DNA of 23,484 nt from Bacteroides sp. (GTDB lineage Bacteria > Bacteroidota > Bacteroidia > Bacteroidales > Bacteroidaceae), in contig DXWV01000018.1 in assembly GCA_019416685.1 (NCBI GenBank), positions 683-24,166 on the forward strand, in the 5' to 3' direction. The translations under genes were made by a program, and so were the position numbers. The notes under the pieces were generated by a model that made no database searches, was not told where the DNA came from, and saw only the letters and a program-made list of their open reading frames with translations. Shown here piece after piece: positions 15,883-22,886 of this stretch. Positions within the stretch are counted from its first letter, which is position 1, and each line of letters opens with the position of its first letter.

Positions 15883-16049
15883 TTATTTACAATTAGGCGA
15901 TTTACAATTTACGATTGAAATTACTTTGATTTGCGATTAGACGATTTACAATTCTATATCCGGACAATATTGATTTACAATCTCTTTCATCAATTGTAAA
16001 TCGTAAATTGTCCAATTGTAAATCATTGTGAATTGTCCAATCGTAAATC
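15883..16049. repeat. Heptad-phased inverted repeat between efflux adaptor and pump genes
   Basis: Units such as GATTTAC and AATTTAC recur throughout the 174-nt gap. The arm at 15896-15918 is complementary to 15990-16012 at 19 of 23 positions. A 19-nt direct repeat with one mismatch lies at 16006-16024 and 16031-16049. On the transcribed strand this would sit between the adaptor stop (16053) and the pump start (15878). The unit differs from those at thyA and in the rsmF-like gene, but the 7-nt phasing and inverted arrangement are shared. Confidence 0.75.
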
Positions 16050-16052
16050 TTT

Positions 16053-17267
16053 TTAGTGTTCATGACTATGTGCCGGTATCGCATTACTTGCCGAAGCCAG
16101 TTTCACCTGGTAGGCACCGCTGACAACAACAGGATCGCCGGCTTTGACGCCTGTAAGTATCTGTACACTTTGCCCATTATCTGCACCTAAGGTCACTTCC
16201 TGCTTTTTATAGCCTTCTTCATCCAGTTGCAAATAGACAAAGAATAATCCTTGTTCTTCTGTCAGTGCAGTGCGGGGGAGCGAGATAACGTTTTCCATCG
16301 GGGTTGATAGTAGATATACCTCTACAAACGAACCGGGAATAATATCTCCTTTGTTGTCAAACTCAAATGTTACCGGAACATAGAATGAATTATCTCCGGC
16401 AGACTTGCCAAACGAAAGGAGGCGTCCGCTTAATTCTTTCAGTGCATACACCTTATTATCATACGGCGTTTTGAAGTTAGCCGAACCAATAGTGCGCAGA
16501 TATGGGTAGTATTTCTCTGAAACTTCTGCGCGCAGGAAAAGACGACGGTTTTGTGTTACGCTGACCAACGGTTGTCCGATGGTAACATAATCTCCCTCTT
16601 TTACCAAGATGTTTTTCACATATCCACCAATGGGAGAAGATATGGCCTGTCCCCCTTTTGTATTTCCTTTGGCGAGTGCTTCATAACTGATACGGGCATT
16701 CTCATAATTCTGTTCGGCTTGTGCGAAATCTTTGTCGGATACGATTTTGTTTTTAACCAACGCTTTCATACGCTCGTATTCTTTCTTTGATATTTCGTAG
16801 GCGATACGGGCACGTTGTACTGGGTCGCCATCTGCTATATTACTGGATGAGATAGTCAATAGAGTACTACCTTTACTTATACTCATTCCTTCGGTAACTT
16901 TACCATGAAAGCTGACAACACCGGCTACCGTAGCTACGGCTACGCTTTCGTCTCCCTGTGCGGCAAGTACTTGTCCGCTGGTCTTTATCACTTGTTCAAA
17001 AGTTCCCGGTTCGATGGTACTCACCTTCACGCCGGCAGCTTCTGCCTTAGCTTTGGGCAGAATGATTTCATCACTATGTTCGCTTTCGGAAGCCTCGCTA
17101 CCGTGGTCATGCCCCTCGCACTTTTTGATGGCGTTGTGTCCTTCATTTTCGTGGTCGTGTCCTTCGTGGTCATGGTCATGAGCCTCGGTGCCATGATTGT
17201 GTTCTTCGGGATTATTCCCCGGTTTGTTGTTGCAGGAGCCCAGAATAAACAATCCCAGAACTCCCAT
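16053..17267 (-). CDS. Efflux RND periplasmic adaptor subunit, His-rich lipoprotein
   Basis: A 404-residue membrane-fusion protein that links the RND pump to the TolC-like channel. Cys12 in ILGSC is a good lipobox. Residues about 20-66 are packed with His, Asp and Glu (repeats of HDHDHEGHDHE type), and the C-terminus reads AHSHEH, both likely metal-binding. The adaptor core has a lipoyl half at about 110-140, a helical hairpin at about 150-200, the second lipoyl half (SSPIGGYVKNILVKEGDYV) and beta-barrel segments to the end. The annotated ATG (17265-17267) leaves a signal peptide without positive charge. Codons directly upstream, in frame, read ITKKLIF, which would complete a normal signal peptide, so the true start may be a non-ATG codon near 17289-17291. 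Confidence 0.93.
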   Translation of the reverse strand: MGVLGLFILGSCNNKPGNNPEEHNHGTEAHDHDHEGHDHENEGHNAIKKCEGHDHGSEASESEHSDEIILPKAKAEAAGVKVSTIEPGTFEQVIKTSGQVLAAQGDESVAVATVAGVVSFHGKVTEGMSISKGSTLLTISSSNIADGDPVQRARIAYEISKKEYERMKALVKNKIVSDKDFAQAEQNYENARISYEALAKGNTKGGQAISSPIGGYVKNILVKEGDYVTIGQPLVSVTQNRRLFLRAEVSEKYYPYLRTIGSANFKTPYDNKVYALKELSGRLLSFGKSAGDNSFYVPVTFEFDNKGDIIPGSFVEVYLLSTPMENVISLPRTALTEEQGLFFVYLQLDEEGYKKQEVTLGADNGQSVQILTGVKAGDPVVVSGAYQVKLASASNAIPAHSHEH

Positions 17268-17345
17268 AAAGATAAGTTTCTTCGTGATTATATAAAATAC
17301 ATTCTTAATGATTTCGTTTTTGTAAATTCGTCACAATTCACCCTG

Positions 17346-17353
17346 CAAAAGTA
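17346..17353 (-). promoter_or_regulatory. -7 box upstream of the adaptor-pump-channel operon
   Basis: The minus strand reads TACTTTTG, matching TAnnTTTG, 78 nt before the annotated adaptor ATG. No convincing -33 element is seen at normal spacing. The palindrome at 17380-17404 lies just upstream, where an activator or repressor could bind. Confidence 0.45.
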
Positions 17354-17379
17354 GAGGTTTGCGGGTGCAACAGTCTTGC

Positions 17380-17404
17380 AAACAATGTAATAGCTACATT
17401 GTTT
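17380..17404. promoter_or_regulatory. Perfect palindrome, candidate operator of the metal efflux operon
   Basis: Arms of 10 bp, AAACAATGTA at 17380-17389 and TACATTGTTT at 17395-17404, are perfectly complementary around a 5-nt centre. It lies 2 nt after the stop of the His-rich gene and 26 nt upstream of the -7 box. There is no T-run after it on the minus strand, so an operator seems likelier than a terminator, although the latter cannot be ruled out. Confidence 0.5.
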
Positions 17405-17406
17405 AG

Positions 17407-17811
17407 TTAGATGAATGTAGAGGGAGGGGCACGAAGTCCGAAGGCACGAGTGATATTCGTGCCGTGTAAAGACTCTCGGTAGACATATTCGTTAGTGAAT
17501 TGTTTTTCCTGAGGTCGGAGTAGATTTTCAATTATAAAGTCGGTGAATAAGATAGCAACAAACATGTGTTGTGGTCCCAAATCTACCTGCGCACTGGGTG
17601 CAGGAGATGAAAAACGCGCCAGACATTCGTCATTGCAGCAGGAGTCATTTTCCCGGTGGTGATTGTGTATAGGGCATTGTTCTTCGGGTGTTACATCATG
17701 TTTCATACAAATCATCCCATTGGCATGGTGATGATGGGGAACAAGAGGTACTGCCAGCATAATGATGCTGATGACAAATAGAATATAGAATATGTACCTT
17801 TTGTTCTTCAA
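17407..17811 (-). CDS. His/Cys-rich membrane-anchored protein of the metal efflux locus
   Basis: A 134-residue protein with one N-terminal hydrophobic segment (about 6-25) that acts as signal or anchor. It is followed directly by PHHHHANGMICMKHD, then CPIHNHH and CCNDEC. This density of His, Met and Cys just outside the membrane suggests metal binding. A second, weaker hydrophobic patch lies at about 84-96 (MFVAILFTDFIIENL). It resembles small proteins I recall as DUF6769 in Bacteroides, found next to cation-efflux operons. It is the promoter-proximal gene of the locus, with a strong promoter upstream. A role as metal sensor or periplasmic chaperone is inference. It has no enzyme motif. Confidence 0.8.
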   Translation of the reverse strand: MKNKRYIFYILFVISIIMLAVPLVPHHHHANGMICMKHDVTPEEQCPIHNHHRENDSCCNDECLARFSSPAPSAQVDLGPQHMFVAILFTDFIIENLLRPQEKQFTNEYVYRESLHGTNITRAFGLRAPPSTFI

Positions 17812-17833
17812 ATTTAAATCTTTAATCGGTTGG

Positions 17834-17865
17834 CAAAGATAGGATTTACCTTATCGAATAGCAAA
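17834..17865 (-). promoter_or_regulatory. Bacteroides promoter of the His-rich gene
   Basis: The minus strand has TTTG (17862-17865), a 20-nt spacer and TATCTTTG (17834-17841). This is the best -33/-7 pair in the window, 22 nt before the start codon. The 317-nt gap 17812-18128 also holds the promoter of the opposite gene and two short inverted repeats (18022-18035 and 18051-18064). No gene is seen in it. Confidence 0.7.
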
Positions 17866-18097
17866 TTATAGTGCTTAAAATATTAAAAAGGAAATATCTG
17901 TTTGAGGACTGACATTGATTTTATGCCACATTCCTATAGTATTTTTATTATAGTTGCTATTTCTCGTTTGTCGCTGTCGAATGATTTTGCTTCTTTTCGT
18001 ATTTTTTTAAGTTACTGTTTCACTTTACCTAAAGTAAGAATAGCATTTCTGTGTTTTTAAACACACGTGAATATATGTTAATTGATACAGGTAATGC

Positions 18098-18105
18098 TAT
18101 ATTTG
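18098..18105 (+). promoter_or_regulatory. -7 box upstream of the lipoprotein/S8 protease pair
   Basis: TATATTTG matches TAnnTTTG, 23 nt before the start at 18129. Two short inverted repeats upstream, ACTTTA-CC-TAAAGT (18022-18035) and GTGTTT-TT-AAACAC (18051-18064), could be operator sites. Confidence 0.55.
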
Positions 18106-18128
18106 TAAAATGTTTAACCTAAAAGAAT

Positions 18129-18569
18129 ATGAATATGGGAAATTTGAAAATTAATTATGTATGTTTCGCTCTTAGCATTCTGTGTTTATTATTGATGTCA
18201 TGTAAAAATGATGAGGAATATCCATATCCTATTGGAAAAGAGCTTGTAGACTATGAATTAACACTCTTCCGATTGCAAAATGGTGATAAAGAACCAACCA
18301 CACTACCGGAGGATTATATAATCTATTATGATAGTCAGGAAGTTTATGATGATTTTATTATTACTTTTTTTTTCTATGAAGGGAAGTCGTATGGAATCGG
18401 ACAGTTACCTATTTCAGAAATTAGAAGCTGGAATATAAATGAGCCATCGGTAAAGGTACTTCTCAGCGGAAAATTCATTCCTTCAGAGAATACAGAGATG
18501 CCTGCCGATAGAAATGAGAAAGACGATTGTATAGCTATATTTCTTGTGAGTTCATTAACCCTTAAATAG
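18129..18569 (+). CDS. Small lipoprotein preceding an S8 protease
   Basis: A 146-residue protein with a lipoprotein signal peptide: hydrophobic residues about 9-24, and Cys25 in LLMSCKNDEE with acidic residues after the cysteine. The rest is strand-rich with aromatic residues and no recognised domain. It lies 7 nt upstream of a subtilisin-like protease gene, so the two are cotranscribed. Such a partner could be an inhibitor, chaperone or substrate of the protease, but nothing in the sequence decides this. A second Met at codon 3 is an alternative start. A run of nine T (18365-18373) lies in the coding sequence. Confidence 0.75.
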   Translation: MNMGNLKINYVCFALSILCLLLMSCKNDEEYPYPIGKELVDYELTLFRLQNGDKEPTTLPEDYIIYYDSQEVYDDFIITFFFYEGKSYGIGQLPISEIRSWNINEPSVKVLLSGKFIPSENTEMPADRNEKDDCIAIFLVSSLTLK

Positions 18570-18576
18570 AGATAGT

Positions 18577-20325
18577 ATGAGAAAATGTACAGTACTTTTA
18601 TTTACGTTTTTTTATTTCTGCAATTTGTTCGCTCAGAAACAACTATTTTACTTGAATCAGAATAAGAAAGAGGTTAACTTTGAAACAATTGACACTCTTT
18701 CTTATATCCTTTTTAAAACCGGGGTTACTGATGTACAAAAGAGAACAGCATTTAAGAATAGTCGTAAAGCTATTCCATTGGACGGTCGGTCGATGTTTCT
18801 AAACATTAACTCTGAAGATGACATTGCACAATTAAAGAACAATAATAATATTGAGTCCGTATATTCTGTAATTCGTTCTTCACAAAGTGGAGACATGCAG
18901 GTTCTGACAGATGATATTCTTGTCAAAGTGAATTCCGGAGAAAGCATAGAGTCTGTGTTCAGTCAGTTGAATATTCCATATATTTCAGAGTCGCAAATCG
19001 AGGGATTGGAAAATGTTTCTTTAGTTCGAGTCCCATCCTCTGATAATTCATTGAATGTTGTAAATAAATTGGTGTCTTCTAACTTGGTGATCTATGCCGA
19101 GCCGGATTTTATAAGATTTACAGATGTTCCCACTGTTAATACCACAGTAGATAATTATTCTCCCCAACAATGGGCGATAAAAAACACATCTACCGGTTTT
19201 GATGTAAACGCATTACTTGCTTGGAGAATTTCTAAAGGAAAAGATATAAAAGTTGCAGTTATAGATGAAGGGGTGGACCTGAATCATCCGGATTTAAAGG
19301 CCAATTTGCTTTCTGGATATGATGGAACCGATTGGGGAGCTTTGGGACAGAACGGAGCTGCGGCTCCAGGTGACTATCATGGAACTGCATGTGCAGGTAT
19401 TATAGCCGCTGTTGAAAATAATATAGGCATGACCGGAGTTGCTCCTCAATGTAAAGTGATACCTGTTCGAATAGCAACTGTGGTGATAATTGGAGGTAAA
19501 AGAAGATGGAAGTCAACAGTTTCTTCTATAGCAAGGGGAATTACTCAAGCATATTTACGTGGAGCTGATGTGCTAAGTTGCTCGTTTGGTAAATCTCCAT
19601 TCGAAACTGTTAATGCTACTATAAAAGACGCTATAATATCAGCGACTACACAAGGAAGGAATGGACGTGGCTCTATTATTGTTTTTGCAACAGCGAATGA
19701 TAGTTTGGGTAATGTCAGTCCTTATTGCCTTTTGGATAATGTAATTTCTGTCGGAGCTATAAACTCAACAGGAAGTCGTACTGCTTTTTCAAATTATGGT
19801 AATGGTTTGAAGGTAGTTGCTCCCGGTTCAAGTATATATACTACAGATATTAGCGGTGCTTCCGGCTCCTCTTCAGGTGATTATTTCTATTTTAGTGGTA
19901 CTTCAGCTGCTTGCCCTTATGTTGCCGGCATCGCTGCATTACTGTTGTCTGTTAAGCCGAATGCGCAAGCCAGTTCAATAACCTCCTGGATTTATACCTC
20001 TTGTACAAAATTACCTATATATCAATATTCAGGTAGTGGCAGCAATGGTACTTGGAATAATGAAACAGGCTATGGATTAGTCGATGCATACGAAGCTATT
20101 ATAGCCAGTAAACCATTTAGTATGGTAGTTCCGGAACTGTTATGTGAGTGTGAAACTCATACTTTTTCCATATCAGGTCCTACCGATAGATGTGATTCTG
20201 TCGTTTGGAACCTTCATTTTGATAAAGAAATTATATCTGGCAGTGGTACAACTTCAGTAGAAATGCGTATACTTGAAGCTCCCGGATATGCAGTACCTTT
20301 CGTGGCATCTATCTACTATGGTTAG
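18577..20325 (+). CDS. Secreted subtilisin-like (S8) serine protease, frame broken near the 3' end
   Basis: A 582-residue protein with a signal peptide (about 1-20, ending NLFAQ). Residues about 105-182 form a fervidolysin-like prodomain ending in VIYAEPDF. The catalytic domain (about 195-510) contains Asp230 in VAVIDEGVD, His268 in YHGTACAG and Ser443 in FSGTSAACPYVAG, with oxyanion Asn374 in FATAND. The active site is therefore complete. From about 515 a PKD/Ig-like domain begins (cysteines 523, 525 and 539) but stops abruptly at a TAG (20323-20325). The next frame continues the domain without interruption of sense for 157 further codons to 20797. A one-base insertion within 20261-20325 best explains this. 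The truncated product should still hold the protease domain. Confidence 0.88.
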   Translation: MRKCTVLLFTFFYFCNLFAQKQLFYLNQNKKEVNFETIDTLSYILFKTGVTDVQKRTAFKNSRKAIPLDGRSMFLNINSEDDIAQLKNNNNIESVYSVIRSSQSGDMQVLTDDILVKVNSGESIESVFSQLNIPYISESQIEGLENVSLVRVPSSDNSLNVVNKLVSSNLVIYAEPDFIRFTDVPTVNTTVDNYSPQQWAIKNTSTGFDVNALLAWRISKGKDIKVAVIDEGVDLNHPDLKANLLSGYDGTDWGALGQNGAAAPGDYHGTACAGIIAAVENNIGMTGVAPQCKVIPVRIATVVIIGGKRRWKSTVSSIARGITQAYLRGADVLSCSFGKSPFETVNATIKDAIISATTQGRNGRGSIIVFATANDSLGNVSPYCLLDNVISVGAINSTGSRTAFSNYGNGLKVVAPGSSIYTTDISGASGSSSGDYFYFSGTSAACPYVAGIAALLLSVKPNAQASSITSWIYTSCTKLPIYQYSGSGSNGTWNNETGYGLVDAYEAIIASKPFSMVVPELLCECETHTFSISGPTDRCDSVVWNLHFDKEIISGSGTTSVEMRILEAPGYAVPFVASIYYG

Positions 20326-20797
20326 GTTAGAAGGGCAGACTCATGCAGGTGTTCCTGAGACTTATGACATAATAGGCGGTGACGAAGCCACGGAGATGGA
20401 ATTAATGTATGCTGAAGTAATTATGGAAAGTGCGACCTCTTACACTTGGGAGTTGAAACAAGGTAGATGCGGAATATGGCCCAATAATAACAAAGCCGAT
20501 TTGATGCCTTACGATACCAATCGGGTTATAATTATTGTTACCGGGTACAATAGGTGCGGTTCTTATGCCGAATGGCTTAATTTTACTCCCAACCGTAGAA
20601 TATCTAAACAGAATCTCCGTCAGGCTGGTATGAAATCCGTTACAATATACAATCTCTCATATGAATTGGTTTACTCTAATAAAAACTTGATTACTCCATT
20701 TGATATTAATGCAGTAAATCTGCCATCAGGATTTTATGTAATTGAGAATCAGTTAGAAAATGGCATTATCACAAGAGAAAAAGTATACGTTCCTTAA
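20326..20797 (+). pseudogene. C-terminal part of the S8 protease in the shifted frame (Ig-like rest plus T9SS-like sorting domain)
   Basis: The frame opens after a TAG at 20258-20260 and runs to a TAA at 20795-20797. From VRLEGQTHAGVPETYDIIGG it continues the Ig-like domain cut off in the preceding frame, followed by a second beta domain (about 20370-20580). The last 55 residues (20633-20794) read SVTIYNLSYELVYS, FDINAVNLPSGFYVIE and REKVYVP, which resembles a type A sorting domain of the type IX secretion system. The first in-frame ATG is at 20318, with no promoter of its own. It is best seen as the severed end of the protease gene, not as a separate gene, unless a frameshift in translation or a sequencing error restores the fusion. 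Confidence 0.7.
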
Positions 20798-21041
20798 TGT
20801 AGCTTCTAAGGTACTATCTATGTTTATTTTACAGTTAGTTTATCTGTCATTTTTAATGGACATTAATGAAGGCAAATATATTACTGTTCAATCAAACGCT
20901 GATTAATACGAATCGATATGGATTTAAGAAACTTTTATCTCATGTTTACTCCATTTGTGAAAATCCGTGGTAATCTGTGTTTTTAATCAAATATCGCTTG
21001 ACGTACCTCCCCGTGCGGGATGCACGGAACACGAAGCACCA
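20798..21041. other. Intergenic gap between convergent S8 protease and ABC-F genes
   Basis: No gene is seen in 244 nt. AATCCGTGGT (20962-20971) is followed directly by AATCTGTGTT, a pair of similar 10-mers like those often met in Bacteroidetes intergenic DNA. A short hairpin (CCGTGC 21011-21016 with GCACGG 21022-21027) has no T-run on either strand, so it is a poor terminator. Confidence 0.4.
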
Positions 21042-22679
21042 CTATTTCTTTTCTAACTCCTGCAGAGAGTCCATCTTTTTCTTTTCAAGAAATTCGTAGA
21101 TACCGCACAAGTGTTCTTTTACTTTCTTATTGCCGAATTCGTATACTTTTGTTACCAGTCCGTCCAGGAAGTCACGGTCATGTGAAACGACAATCAACGT
21201 ACCATCAAAATCAATTAAAGCTTGTTTCAGGATATCCTTTGTTTTGAGGTCAAGGTGATTGGTCGGTTCATCCAGAATCAGCAGGTTTACCGGTTCGAGC
21301 AATAGCTTAATCATTGCTAAACGTGTACGCTCGCCTCCCGACAGTACTTTCACCTTCTTCATTGATTCTTCCGGTCCGCCAAACATGAAAGCTCCTAACA
21401 GGTCGCGTATCTTATTACGGATTTCTCCTTTAGCCACATCGTCGATGGTCTGGAATACGGTTAGGTTCTCGTCTAACAGTGAGGCCTGGTTCTGTGCAAA
21501 GTATCCTATCTGTACGTTGTGTCCCAGAGTCAATGTACCCTCATGCTCGATTTCTTTCATGATGCATTTCACTAATGTGGATTTACCTTCACCGTTTTTT
21601 CCGACAAATGCTACCTTATCTCCGCGTTCTATAGTGAGTGAAGCATTTTTGAATACTGTATGTTCGCCATAGGTTTTACCTACATTGTCCATAATTACCG
21701 GATAACTACCCGAGCGGGGAGAAGGCGGAAATTTCAGGCGTAAAGCCGATGTATCTTCTTCGTCCACTTCCAGCAATACCAGTTTCTCGAGCATCTTCAC
21801 ACGGCTTTGTACTTGCAGGGTTTTGGAGTATGTTCCTTTGAACCGTTCTATGAATTCGGTGGTTTCGGCAATGAATTTCTGTTGTTCGTCATACTGTTTT
21901 TGCTGCTGCACACGACGCTCTGCGCGTAATTGCAGATATTGGGAGTAGTTAACTTTATAGTCATAGATACGTCCCATCGTCACCTCGATGGTACGGGTGG
22001 TGATGTTGTCAACAAACTTACGGTCATGGCTGATTACGATTACTGCTTTACCATTGTTGATGAGGAAATCTTCGAGCCATTGTATAGACTCAATATCCAA
22101 GTGATTAGTCGGCTCATCCAGTAACAGTACGTCAGGCTTCTTCAATAACAGTTTTGCCAGTTCGATACGCATACGCCAGCCACCACTGAAGTCACTTGTT
22201 TGCCGATGGAAGTCCTCACGTACGAAACCGAGTCCTAATAATGCTTTTTCTACATCCTCTTCATAGTTGGTTGCATCGATCGAATAGAATTTTTCACTCA
22301 GTGACGAAACCTTTTCAATCAGTTCCATATAACTGTCACTTTCATAATCTGTACGAGTCTCCAGTTCTTTATTTAATTGTTCTATCTCGGCTTCCATCTC
22401 GTGCAGGTGAGCGAATGCCTGCGCTGTTTCCTCAAATACAGTACGTCCGTCTTCGGTCATTAAATGTTGTGGAAGATAGGCAATAACACATTCTTTTGGA
22501 GCTGAAATATTGCCTCGGGTCGGTTGGCGGGCTCCTGCTAATATTTTAAGCAGTGTGCTTTTTCCTGCCCCATTTTTACCCATCAGGGCAATACGGTCTT
22601 TTTCGTTAATTACAAAAGAAATATCACTAAATAAGGTGGTTCCGCCGAATTCTACGGCAACTCCGTCTACTGAAATCAT
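21042..22679 (-). CDS. ABC-F family ATP-binding protein
   Basis: A 545-residue protein with two ABC ATPase domains and no membrane segments, as in the ribosome-associated ABC-F family. Domain 1: Walker A GKNGAGKST (34-42), signature SGGWRMR (165-171), Walker B LLLDEPTNHLD and His218. A charged linker (about 245-300, rich in Arg, Gln and Lys) corresponds to the P-site tRNA-interaction motif. Domain 2: Walker A GKNGEGKST (360-368), signature LSGGERTRL (447-455), Walker B LILDEPTNHLD and His500. Each domain keeps the glutamate used in ATP hydrolysis. These proteins act on stalled ribosomes or give drug protection, and this chromosomal copy is probably of the housekeeping type. The C-terminus is short and lysine-rich, with no Uup-like coiled-coil extension. 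Confidence 0.95.
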   Translation of the reverse strand: MISVDGVAVEFGGTTLFSDISFVINEKDRIALMGKNGAGKSTLLKILAGARQPTRGNISAPKECVIAYLPQHLMTEDGRTVFEETAQAFAHLHEMEAEIEQLNKELETRTDYESDSYMELIEKVSSLSEKFYSIDATNYEEDVEKALLGLGFVREDFHRQTSDFSGGWRMRIELAKLLLKKPDVLLLDEPTNHLDIESIQWLEDFLINNGKAVIVISHDRKFVDNITTRTIEVTMGRIYDYKVNYSQYLQLRAERRVQQQKQYDEQQKFIAETTEFIERFKGTYSKTLQVQSRVKMLEKLVLLEVDEEDTSALRLKFPPSPRSGSYPVIMDNVGKTYGEHTVFKNASLTIERGDKVAFVGKNGEGKSTLVKCIMKEIEHEGTLTLGHNVQIGYFAQNQASLLDENLTVFQTIDDVAKGEIRNKIRDLLGAFMFGGPEESMKKVKVLSGGERTRLAMIKLLLEPVNLLILDEPTNHLDLKTKDILKQALIDFDGTLIVVSHDRDFLDGLVTKVYEFGNKKVKEHLCGIYEFLEKKKMDSLQELEKK

Positions 22680-22701
22680 ATATGTTCGTTAAAATGAGGT
22701 G

Positions 22702-22709
22702 CAAAGATA
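22702..22709 (-). promoter_or_regulatory. -7 box upstream of the ABC-F gene
   Basis: The minus strand reads TATCTTTG 22 nt before the start at 22679. A second identical box lies further upstream at 22785-22792. Neither has a clear -33 partner. Confidence 0.5.
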
Positions 22710-22784
22710 ATGCAAACTGAGAGTAGAATAAAATGAACGGGTTCATTTTTTATGCCAAGGTGCAGCTTATCTTCGCTTTTTTGG

Positions 22785-22792
22785 CAAAGATA
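22785..22792 (-). promoter_or_regulatory. Second -7 box upstream of the ABC-F gene
   Basis: The minus strand reads TATCTTTG, 105 nt before the ABC-F start. If used, it would give a longer leader than the box at 22702-22709. No -33 element is seen at normal spacing. Confidence 0.35.
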
Positions 22793-22886
22793 ATCATTTA
22801 TATTATTTTTTTTTATAACTTGCGCGCTGAATGCGTATGATATATACGATATACTAAATGTGCACGCGAATATAACAATCATTATA

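Noticed and set aside
15902..16084. 60-codon minus-strand open frame across the repeat between adaptor and pump
   Set aside because: It consists of translated repeat units plus the out-of-frame adaptor end, with no sign of selection for protein.
16905..17354. 149-codon open frame on the plus strand over the adaptor gene, with hydrophobic stretches
   Set aside because: The hydrophobic Val/Met/Phe runs come from reading His/Asp codons of the adaptor's metal-rich region antisense. The adaptor is clearly the real gene.
21011..21027. Terminator between the S8 protease and ABC-F genes
   Set aside because: The 6-bp stem has no T-run on either strand. It was noted in the gap entry only.
22860..22886. 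GTG start adding nine residues to the response regulator
   Set aside because: The added residues are not receiver-like. The ATG at 22887 gives a normal receiver length.
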